Below, in pieces: positions 40,901-52,900 of a DNA stretch of 64,000 bases. Source of the DNA: Strigops habroptila. Lineage: Eukaryota; Chordata; Aves; Psittaciformes; Psittacidae. Within the stretch, counting starts at the first letter, position 1. Each line of letters opens with the position of its first letter. Made by a program: the position numbers and the translations under genes. The stretch spans positions 2,942,720 through 3,006,719 of the forward strand of contig NC_046358.1 in the NCBI RefSeq assembly GCF_004027225.2, given 5' to 3'. Below the pieces are notes generated by a model. That model saw only the letters and a program-made list of their open reading frames with translations. It was not told where the DNA came from and made no database searches.

Positions 40901-43900
40901 CAACAGAATGTCAAATCCAGAAACAAATGCAGGTGATTGAAGAGCCGCTGGCAAAAACTGCAAATGAAAATGATTCTAAACCACAAGAGCAAAGAACTGC
41001 AGCAGAAGAGAAGACCAGAGAGCGCCTTCAGAGAAAATTACAGGCAGCTTTAATATCACGTAAAGAAGCCCTGAGAGAAAATAAATGTCTAAAAGACCAG
41101 CTTGATAAGCTGATGTTGGAAAGAGAAGAACTGGTGAACAAGACAGGGATGCTTGAACACTTGTTAGAGCTTGGTAGAGAAAAACAAAGTTCCAGTACTG
41201 TTTCTCCATTGTCTGAAGAGGAGCGCCTTGCTTCTGAAAATGCCAGACTGCTGACTGAAAACGAAAACCTCACTGCAGCTTGTGAAAGTCTTAAATCCAC
41301 CATGGAGACTATAGTTCAGGAAAAAGAGGCCTTTTCTTTCCAACTAAATACTTTAAAAGATTCTCAGACAGTTGAATTAACAGGATGGAAGGCTAAACAT
41401 AGTGAATTAAAGCAGGAGTATGAATCACTTCTTCAGGCATATGAGAATATCAGTAGTAAAATAGCAGATATGAGGCAAGTTATTGATCTCAGTAGAAAAG
41501 AGAAGCAAGAGGCTATTCAAAGACTCAGGGAAGGAGAATCTGAGAAGGAGGCTCTTGAGAAGCATTTACAAAAACTCATTGATGAAAATGAGGTTATTAA
41601 GAATGAGCTGAAACAACTTGGAGAATCCAAGAAGATGGAAGTTGACGAGTTACAAAGTAAAGCAGAAAGGCAGATACGAGAGCAAGAGGCAAAGATGCAA
41701 GAGCACCAGGATCGTCTTCATGAGCTCACCAAACAGAATCATCAGCTAATGGAGGAAAATGAGCAGCTGAAACAAACTTCTGAAAACTTAAAGCAGGCTT
41801 TAGAGAAAATTCAGAATGAAAATGATATCCTTCAGAACAACATCACTGTAACTAAAGCAGCTTTGGGAGAGCTCCAACTTCAAATGGAAGTGCACCAAAA
41901 TGATATGCAATCTAAAATCAGTGAGGCATTATTTGAGAACGAATCGTTGTTAAAGGACATTAATGCGTTAAAGGATAAACTTTCTGAAAAAGAGCAAGAC
42001 GTGTTTGTCTTAGAACAAGAAAGAAATGTAATTTCAGAAAAAGCAAAAGAAACTGAAAAATCTTTGGACCACAAAGATCACTGTCTAACAAAGCTGGACG
42101 TGGAATGTAGAAGTCTTACACAAGAAATTGTTAGCCTAAATGAAAAAGTTAAGATTTTAGAGGATGACAAATGTCTCTTACAGGAAGAATTGGAAAATGT
42201 ACAAGAAAGTTCTTACAAAGTAAAGAATGAAAGAGAATTTCTTGAGACAGAATTGCTTAATCATGTCAAAAAAGTTGATCATCTTACTGACAGAATGAAA
42301 TTGGCGCAAGTGCAGAATAACTTGCTGTTACAGCAGCTGGAAGAATTAAAGGCAGAAAAATGTAATGTGATCAGAGAAAAAGAAGAACAGCAGTTACATA
42401 TTGTAAAAATATTTGAGGAGAAGGTGAAAAGTGCTCAAAGGGATAATAATGGAAGTAAAAACAAAACGAAAGAATTGCAAGAACTCTTAAAGGAGAAACA
42501 GCAGGAGATCAACCATTTGCAAAAGGATTCTATAAAGTTCCAGGAGCTGATCCTGGATTTGGAAAGATCTGTGAAACTGTCACAGTCAAAAAGTGAAAAA
42601 TTTGAAAAGGACTTAAGTAATATGTCGGAGAAGCTTGCAAAGTCCAATGAAGAAATAAGTCATCTCAAGGGAGAGCTATCTTCACAGGCGAACTTGTTGC
42701 ATCAGTCAAAGAATGAAGTGGACAGGCTCACAGATGAGAATCTAAATTGGAGAAAAGAACTTAAGAAAAAGGATGATGAACTACAAATTCAGAAGAGGGA
42801 ATATGAGAGACAATTGGAATTTAATCTTCAGCAATTAAAATTGGTTCACAAAAGAGACTTTTTGAATCTGGAAGAAAGACACGGTGCTCTCGAGAGAGAA
42901 AAAGATAGGGCACTTAGTGAGATTCATGGTTTGCAAGAGGAAATTAGCATTAAGGACTCTGAAAACAAGAAACTGCAAGCAGATTTGAATGCAGCTTTGG
43001 CACGATTAGCTGCTTTTACAAAGTGCATGTCCTCTCTTCAGGATGACCGGGACAGGGTAATCACCGAAATGAAAACCTGGGAAATGCAGTTCAAAGAGAT
43101 CATCCAAAAGAAAGAGAAACAGATAGAGGATAGTAATAAAAGAATGATATCTTTACAAGATGAATTGAAAGAGAAGATTACTCAGATTCAAGAATTGAAT
43201 ATCAAATATTCTGTGGTAGAGGAAACAAAGGATGAATTGTATTTGAGGCAAAAGTCTGTTGATAGACAACGCTATGAAGAGCTCTGCAGACTAAAGGAAG
43301 AAAATACAGTGGTTTTGAACAGGCAGCAAGAACTGGAGAGTGTTCTTCAGTCCAAAGAAGCAGCTTTGCAAGCACTCCTTAAAGAAAATAATTCTCTTAA
43401 TCATCTTATAGAGAACAGTAAAAGTGCAGGAAAAGAGATAAAAGCTCTGGAAAGTAATTTTACAAGACAGGAACAAGAATTGCAACAGCTTCTAGCTGAG
43501 AAGGAAAAACTTAATGCTGAATTGCAAAAGCAGGTGACCATTTCTGAGCAAATGAAGATCATGCTAAATAATAAAGACAAGGAAATTTCCTTACTTATTT
43601 CTTCAAAAGGTGATGAAATCTCTGACTATCTTAGTCAGGTACAGACTCAACACAGAAAACAAATCGAAGAGTATGATCTTCAGTTAAGGTCTTTGCAGCT
43701 GGAGAGACAACAATCTGAGGAGTCCTGTCAGAGGATGGAAAATGAATTGAGAAGTCTCCAGGTGAAAGCAGACAAAGCAGGTCAAGATAAGGCTGCAATT
43801 GCCAGTGAAATAGATGCCTTGAAAAAGTCAATGTCATCTCTTCAGAATGATCGGGATGATCTTTTTACTAAATACAAAGAGCTGGAACATCTTCACCAAG

Positions 43901-46900
43901 ATGTCTTGAATCAGAGGGACAGTCTTCTAGTTGGCAATGCAAGTGAGAATAATGCTTTGAAAGAAGAGTTGAGGATGCTTCTTAATCAGATAGACGATCT
44001 TCATTCTGAAAATGCAATGCTAAGTGCACAGCTGATAAAGTATAGGGAAGATCTTAACCAAGTTTTATCTCTGAAAGACCATCAGGTAAAGGACTTACTT
44101 AAGCAGAAATTGGATTGTATTAAAAGCCTTGAACAAGAAAAATACGATCTTCAAAAACAAATAAAAGAAATGCAGCTTTCCAGTGAACTGCAGAAGGATA
44201 TTGCTGTGTGTTTGGAACATGAAAATGAGAAATTGGTGTCTAAAGTAAATGATTTAGAATCTTTAATTGCATCATTAAACAAAGAGAAACTTGTTTCAAA
44301 ATCTGGAGAGAAGCTGGTAACTAGTGATAGTGTTCAGAATCAAGAATGTGTGTCAAATGGACAGTATGGAGAAAATCTTCAAGAACTCCAGAAATCAAGA
44401 GGCAGAAATACTAAGGGTGCAGATGAGGAATACAGTAATACTCTTTTGACACTTGAACATGGAGATGAACCTGATGCTTTTGCAGAGAAGATGATACTAG
44501 AAGTTCAGTCTCGAAACAGTGAGCTGAGGTCCCAAAATGAGGCCTTTGGGAAAGCAATGACTGCTCTGCAAAATGATAGAGACAGGATAATAGAGGAGTT
44601 AAAGGTACTTCAAAGCAAATACTCATCTGATCTCCAGACTGAAAAAAAGAAAGGAGATGAACTTGAAGCTGAATTGGATGGCTTTAAAATACATCTTGTC
44701 ACTATGCTTAAAGAAAATTCTCTTCTGAATCGGGCTATTTTTGATGCTGCAGATAAGGTTACACTTGATCAGATTGCTGCTGAAATTGAAAAGCTCTGTA
44801 GGACATTAGTCAGTCGAGAGATGGAGGTTAGCAGGCTCTCAGCTGAGTGTGGCAGTTATGTTCACCAAATTGAAGCATTTTCCAAGGCTATGGCCAGTCT
44901 TCAGGATGACCGAGACAAATTGCTGCAGGAACTCAGCAATCAGAAGGTAACTTCTGAAACAAAACAGGGCACAGCTTCATATCCCATTGGTTGCAACAGC
45001 ATCAGTGAGCTAAATTCTGTTAAAAGTAATTTGGATATGCCTCAGAACAATAGGGGAACGTTGGTAAGTTTTCATTTTGTAATTTATTTCTTTATGCAGA
45101 GAATGCTCAGAGACATTATAGTTTCTGAAGTTCAGCTTTGTGCATTATGTGAGTGCTAAGAAAACGTTGTGTGATTAGAAAGGCATGCTTACAATTTTGG
45201 GAGTTCAGGTAATTATCCTGTTAAACAGGAGCAAACGGTGAATATGCATTTTTCTGTAATTGGAATTCTAGCACTATTTTATTCTGTAATTGGAATTCTT
45301 GCACTACTAAAACTTCAACCAGACTGTTCTCATTCCCGTTGACTAATCACGTTTATTAAACATAGGCTAAAGAAGGAGCCAGCCTTGCAGCTGTTGAAAT
45401 ATCAAAACTGAAGACCAAGGTTGATGATTTGGAGAAGGCATTGCATCAGACAAAAGCCTTCCAAGCAGAAACTGAGAGAGAGATTGCATCATACCAGAAT
45501 GAGCTTGCTGGATTAAGGTATAAATGTTAAATAGTATGTGTGGTTCTTGTTTAGAATTCTTTAGTGACTTCACAGCCTGATATAAAAAAAAAGAAACCCA
45601 AAATTATGTATATTTTAGCAGAAAGTAGCGTAAAAATATTTCTGTAATGTGTGAAATCACCGAATTCAATTTCCACAGAGTTGTCTGTTAGTGGTTGGTG
45701 GTTATCCTCATATCTTTATGTAATAGTCCCCTGGTTTATGTCAAGTTTAAACAGTCTTAACTGAATGGCTTTTGTTCTGTTAATGACATGGAACTATAGT
45801 TTATTAATCTTATTTCCATGCTTGGTATCATATTCTCTTCTTAAAGTAACAATTGATATGGCTGAACATTTCCTCCCCCAAATTTCTTTATTTCAAAAGA
45901 TGTCTGAGGTGGTGAATATTTGTCCTAACTACATATTGAAAATTATATTAAGTTCACATTTGAGCATTATTTTTGTAGATTCAGCACTGTTTTTGCATCA
46001 TCTGTGACAAATAATGTGCCACCTTGGGCTTAATTCTGTGAATGCCTCATAAGGGCTGCTTCAGAGAAGGCAGTAGGCATTTTTAGGTAACACTCAGTGG
46101 AGGCTTAGAGTTCTGTTCATATTCAAACTTTTAAAGTTGTGCAGATGATTGAAGTGTGAAAGCATGCTATGATCAGATCAATGAAGATAATTTTGTTTGA
46201 ATTTGAGGCCAGTATTCTAGTACCTTACTGCATTTTAGTGGCTGTAGTGAAATTTCTAGATCTCTAATTAAACTCTGTGTGAGATAATACCTGTTTTATA
46301 CTACAACATTTTAGGGGTGGAGATGTAGATCAAAAGGCCAGCCCCAGATTTATCTTTGCAACTGTGAGCAAGTTAGCATGAAATAGTCAAAACTCATTCT
46401 AACATATAGACTTAACCAGTGAACAGCATTAATAGTCTTTTTTCCATTTTTTTCTCCAAACTTGTCTTAAATTGAATACAGAAGGATTTAAATTACTTTT
46501 ATGCCTTTTGAGATATTGCCTGTGTATGACAGCAGTTTCTGGAGATGTGGCAAATTTGTTTGTGTTCTGAGTAGAGGCGGTATTCCTTTTCAAACTTGTG
46601 TGCTTGCAATAGGGGTGACTGGCTGCCTTGCGCAGCACTCTACACAGCTGTGACCTAGAGCTGCTTTGCTGCACAACCTTATTCTTTAAGAAGCTGAAGT
46701 ATTTTTTGCATTAACAGATGTTAGTATCTTTACAGCCAATGAACTTCTCTTGTCTCCAAGCCAACAAAGAAAATGTGATGTTATCACTTTCCAGCCTTTA
46801 TTTTCTGACCTTTTTTTTCAGCAGATCTCTTTAAACTGAAGTATGTATTGAGAATGTTCATATAGTGCTCCATATTTGCATATAACTGTTCAAAGATAGC

Positions 46901-49900
46901 ATTATTTATTACAGAAATAACAGTAAGTCCAGCTTTATCCTTTTCATTGACTTATATGTATATCATCATTTAACATCTAATATTTTATCTAATACGCTCA
47001 GAATGGAAAAAAACCTCCTCCTCTCAGAGTCTCAGGCTCTGCGAAATCAATGTCAACTCACAGTTGCTGAGAAGGACCGAGAGATTGCACAACTGCAGAA
47101 GCTACAACAAGACATGATTATGAAGAAATCAATCTCTGCTGGCAGCAATTATCCAGTCCAGGTAAACAAACGAAATGTAGCAGGAGGCACAAATCTACTT
47201 CCATCAATTTATTGTATTAAATTTGCAGCCTGCTTCCCAAAAGAGCATATGATAGTGAAGTATCATATTCTGATAGGCTGATACAACAACCTGTATGTCA
47301 GTGTTGCCTGGGTGGAAATCAGCAAATTGGAATTATTACAAGCAGATGAGTTGCAATTATTAAAACCACTTTTTAATGGAGTCTGATATATTGGTCAGCT
47401 TCTTCTAAACAAAGAAAAATCATGAGTTTCTCATACATTGATAAAATAAGAGAGAAAACTAACTGATGTGTATTTTAATGATTAAAAACATGGAAAAATT
47501 CGTAAAGAAATGGAATGGTTGTGAAGCAAAATGTGAGGGTCATAAACCAGTAATGGTTACCGATTCATAGTCAAAAAGGAATAACTTTGCTGTGGTTACA
47601 TTGTAAGGTAAGTTATTTGCCAGTTGCTGAGATGCTAAGGTTAGTAGATGACTTAGGTAATCTTGTATATTGCTATTTTATGTTAGTTAAATCCAGGATA
47701 TAATAGGAAGAAGTTGGAAAAAACCAAACCACCACCAACAAAATTGTTTAGCAGCAGATAAGTAGAGACGTTAAGGAAAATGCATTAAAACCAATTTAGT
47801 TGGAGAAGTTTGTGTCTCACATGCTGTTCATTTTGTATGATTAAACTCATGACTAAAATGTTTTGAAGAGTAATGGCTGTTCGGTTATAGAGCATTTTAT
47901 GTGGTAGAAGTCTTTATTTCATGATTGTATAAGAAAATAGATCCCATAAAGTATTAGAGATTGCACATATCCCTCCATTATTGGACATTAATATCAAAAT
48001 GTTGATCTGCCAGAGATAAAGAAGTCCAAAGCTGTGAATCAGTGATAAAGTTGGGTGGGGTTTTTTTCTTTTCAAAAAGGACTTTCAGCTTTAAATACAT
48101 ATTTACAAAATAATTGTTTTTCTACAAATCATGAAAACCATACATTATTAGTTTGAAAGGTGTTTTGTATTCATCTGGCTTTTTCTATTACCCTCCCACT
48201 CTCTTTTTTTGTGTGCTTCACACTATTTGCAAATTAAAAATTAAGTCGAGTTGCCTTTTCAAGGTAATTTTTAATTGTTTTTTTTAATTGAAGTATTTAG
48301 GCTGAAAACACTAAGTAGAAGATTATTTTTTTTATATATATACATGAAGTCTTACAAATGTGGTATTAACTTGTGGGAAGGAAATGATCTTGTGAAAAGG
48401 AAATTATTATGTAGTCCAAATGTATATTTAGTGTTGGAGTTGTGTATTATTTAGAGAACTCCTATACCCTCATTTACCCTGAATGTGTTGATACTTTTTA
48501 AGGTTTTAGAAACTGTCTCCCTCACTGGAAGTGCAGATACGCCAGAGGAAATCAAATGTGTCTTAGCTGAGAAGAATCAGCTCCAGAATGAACTGCAGCG
48601 CTGTCTTCAGGAGATACACCAGAAGGATGTGCATTTCCAGCAGATGAATTCAAAGGTAACTTAGAACAACAGTTGTGATCCTGAGTAGCTCATGTGAATT
48701 TGAGCTGATATCAACATAGAAACATTGCTAAATTGGCAATGTCTTGTATGGTTCAACAGTGCTGTTGGCTCAGACTGGAAACTGCAAACTGAATGTCAGT
48801 ATTGTCTTTCTGTCAGGCTTTCCTGTCTTGTTCTTTGACTTAGAGAGGCTTATTTGAGTCTGCATTCTGAAGACATTGTTGTGGCTTTGCTGAACTTCTG
48901 CTCAAAGTAAACGATTTTTCATGACAGACAGAAGCAGATGTTTGTCTTGGCTGGAACAAGATTTTAGCTATCTCGGACCAAATATTATATATCTCAGATA
49001 TGCTTCCTTACAAATTCTTGATGAACACTTTTGTGACTGCTAAGACAGTAAAAGTGTGTGTGTGTCCATGTGCACATAATGTATTTGTGTTCAGTTTTGT
49101 TTGCAAGAGTTTGTAAATGTTCTTGGAAGTTCCCTTAATGTATCTCTCTTTGTCTGGTATTTCCCTGGTATTTCAAGCAAAGCAGGTTTATGTTACCTTT
49201 CATCTGTCATTGTTTTCACTCCTTCACCCAAACATTTTGTAAACCTAATAACCATTTTAACCAAACTTTGAAACAGGTGTAGAGATCTCAAGCTCCTACA
49301 AGGGAAGATGAGTGTTTGGGTAATGAGACCCATATTATGGTCTGTTTTTTGTAAACAGATGAAAACTCACTGCTGAGCATTCCTGGACTGGCCGGTGAAC
49401 ATGTTTATAATTTATACTATCAGGCTTTTTTGGCTCTATGTGTTGTCCTGAAGTAGCAACTAAATATGCAATCTTTTGCCAGTTGGTGATAGCGTAGCAA
49501 ACACAGGGAGGAAGGCATTGGGGTTGAAAACCCTGAGTTCTTGTTTTGGGTATATTGATAACAGACGAAATCAATACTCAGGTTTCATTATTTCCGTTGC
49601 TTATAAAATAACTAGTTATATCTTACTGAAAAGTCAATCCAATTTTGAAACTAGTACAGAGTTGTTTTCAACAGCAGGTTCTCAAATCTGTAGTAATTTA
49701 CTGAAGGAGATCATTGCTAATTTTTCTTTATTTAAATGTTCATTTCTTTCAGGTTGTGCAGTCAACAGAAGAGAATGCTATCTTGTCTGCCCAGTTGAAG
49801 ACTCTTTCACAGACTCTAAGAGATAACCAGCTTCGTTACACTGACTTGCAAAATCGTTACTTGAGACTGGAGAGGGAGTATCAGACAATGCAAGTGACAT

Positions 49901-52900
49901 CTTTCCAAGGGACCGTTCAGGTAACCAAATATATGGAAATGTTTTTAGTTGGTTTTTCTCTCTCTGCTTGTGCTTTTCTTGTTTTCATGCTAAAAAATGA
50001 AATGAATACTTTTTGTTGTACCGATTCAGTACTTCTGCTAGTCCATGATCATAGAATCGTAGGGTGGTTTGGGTTGGAAGGGACCTTAAAGCTCATCCAG
50101 TTCCAACCCCCTGCTCACGGGCAGGGACACCTCACACTAGAGCAGGTTGCTCCAAGCCCCTCTGTCCAACCTGGCCTTGAACACTGCCAGGGATGGGGCA
50201 GCCACAGCTTCTCTGGGCACCCTGTGCCAGTGCCTCAGCACCCTCACAGGGAAGAATTTCTTCCTAATGTCTAATCTAAATCTCCCCTGTGTCAGGTTAA
50301 AGCTGTTCCCCCTTGTCCTGTCACTACATGCCCTTGTAAAAAGCCCCTCTCCACCTTCCTTGTCAGCCCCTTTAGGCACTGGGAGCTGCTCTAAGGTCTC
50401 CCCAGAGCTGCCTTTTTTCCAGGCTGAACCAGCCCAGCTCTCTCAGCCTATCTCCAGAGCAGAGCTGCTTCAGCCCTTAGAGCATATGGACATGATCAGA
50501 GGAAAAACTGGAAATGAATAGCTGCGTTACTTACAAAACTGCAGTCAATGCTATATTATTATGTGGATGTGTAGATGCATTTCTTTCACTTCAGAGCTTG
50601 CTGTGTTATGCAGCATACATATATCCTTCAAGTCCTGCAGCACACACAGGCATTATTCTTCATCAGCTTTCAGTTAGAAAACATGTTTGAAAGATTGCAG
50701 CTCCAGAAATTAAAAGATTAAATGGCACAAAGAGTGGTTTGTTCCACAGCTTTGTGGTGCTTATGGCTTCTTTAATTGAAGTAAAGATTATTAACAACTA
50801 GAAAATGGTGACTGGCTCTTTTTTTTTTCCCTTTAATATTTTCTAGGATGAAACTAGAGCAGAAGTTCCCCCTGGAGCACCACGGGAAAGATCTGCAGTT
50901 ATTGTTGAAGTAGACAATATGGAGCTAAATGAACTCAGAAAAAGGTCAGGACTGAGACATGTATTAGCAATATTGTTTTCCTGACGGCTGTGTTGTGAGT
51001 GCAAAAGTAATGCTTTTCTATCCCTCTAAGACATTTTGGGGGAAAAGGGAAACAAGTGGATTTACAGTGGATTAAATGAATCATAGTCATACTCTTGAAT
51101 TGTTATCATCTGGTGCTATTTGTGGTTTGGTTTTTGTAAAGATACACGCTTATTGGTGACTATTTCAATATCTAACCTAAAGCATCTCATTATAATTAAG
51201 TCTTTATCACAAAAAAGGGAATACCTTAATAAAAAAGAACAAGAAAGTTCTTTAAGTGCATGAAATACTGATTTCAGGTTTCATTTTGTCACAGGCTTGC
51301 AGAGACTGAGCAACAATATGATTCAGTGCAGCAGGCGCTCACGCAGCTGACAGAAACACTGTCAGAAGAGAAGAGGAGGAGAGAAGCTGCAGAAGAAGCT
51401 CTTGGACTCTCTGAGGAGCGAAGTAACAGGTAAAATACTCCTGCTTGTAAAACATGGGGTTTTTCCTTCTGAAAGAAGAGTGTAAAATGTGTTTTCTTCT
51501 TTTCTTATACTTTTGAGTGTGTGACAGTTAGATTGCTGCATTAAACTCTTATGTGGGTATGAAATAACTTGCATGTTCAGAGAGCCAAAGCCGTCTTTCA
51601 CCTCTGCTTCCCCTTGGACGAAGGCATGGTGAGGTTTTCATTTACACTGTGTCTGGGGTAAATGCAAAGTGTACTACAAAACTGGAAAAAGAAGAGTCAG
51701 ATTTTTTTCGTTTGCCTTCTATTTTTAGTGAGATTAGTGATAGATATTTCTATAGGTGTTAGGTTTCTGAGCAAGTAATAGAACAAATAGAACACACAAG
51801 TTATAGAACCTGTTTGTGAGTCCATGGTACCTGAAGCAATGGAAACTGCGTTAAAAAGCTAGGTTTAACTCTGTGGCCTCAGCTGTTGGACTCGGTAGTC
51901 AGGGGCATTTCTTTTCTTCCAAGTTAGGAAAAAACCTCACATACAACAGCATTAGCACAACTACTATTTAGAGTCAAAATATCATTATTCACTTGCCTAT
52001 GTAAAGTGTCCATCCCTGCCATTATCTGAAAATCACTGTTCAATCTGCTAGTGGTGATGGGGGTTATTCTGGATAAATAAAGCACCTTGAAAGTAGATTG
52101 TAAATAGAGACTGAAAAAGACCTGGCAACATGAACTAAGTCTTACTGCTTGTTTGTGGGGACCTTCCCCCAGTAATGTAAGTATACAAAACATTGTTTCT
52201 TATGTGAATTCAGTACTTTAAAAGAGGAGGTCATTCAGCACTCCACTGTCTCCCTTAATTTTTAGATTTGAAGTAAGCAGTTACAGGTCTGTACCTAGTG
52301 AATACACTGTTCAGATGGAAGCAGAGGAGGAAAGGGAAGCCTTAATCATCAATCCCAGTGAACATGTTGTTGTGAGAAAGGTAAGTGAATTAATGCTTTT
52401 AAACCCCTGCATTATAAGCTACTTAACAGAAGTGTGCATATTGTATGCTGCTAGTTGGACAGCAGCAGAGCTCATGATCTGCTTCATGCTACCCCTTTGT
52501 TTTTCTGTGTTCCCTCCACTATACCTTTGTTTCAACTGTCATTCATTCTTGGGAGTGAAGATTTCCCTTCTGAGTGACTGGAAGTCACTGATTTTGGGTT
52601 ATAACACATAAACGCAAGCATGAAGCAGCTACTTGCCTAATCTGCCTTGTCTCTGAAAAGATGTGAAGTACTCTTTTACCCTCTTAGTGTCATGGGGATG
52701 GGTGGGCCATAGAGGCATCCATTCTGAGTAGCAAACTACTACTGAAACTACATCTTACTGTAAAAATGTCTTAAATTTCTTTCTGTTTGGGTTGTGGATG
52801 GTGAGTCAAATTCAGGCAGCTGTCTAATCCATGCCATAGAATATATTACATATGTCCAAATTAAAGTGTGAGTAACTATATTTATATTGCACATGTGGCC

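Noticed and set aside
34545-43837. Many - strand open frames of 60-164 codons under the giant exon
   Set aside because: They are antisense shadows of a long Lys/Glu-rich frame, which naturally lacks stops on the other strand. They have Phe/Ser/Cys-rich composition and no motifs.
50147-50521. Frames of 80-124 codons on both strands
   Set aside because: They fall in the CR1 copy at 50049-50475.
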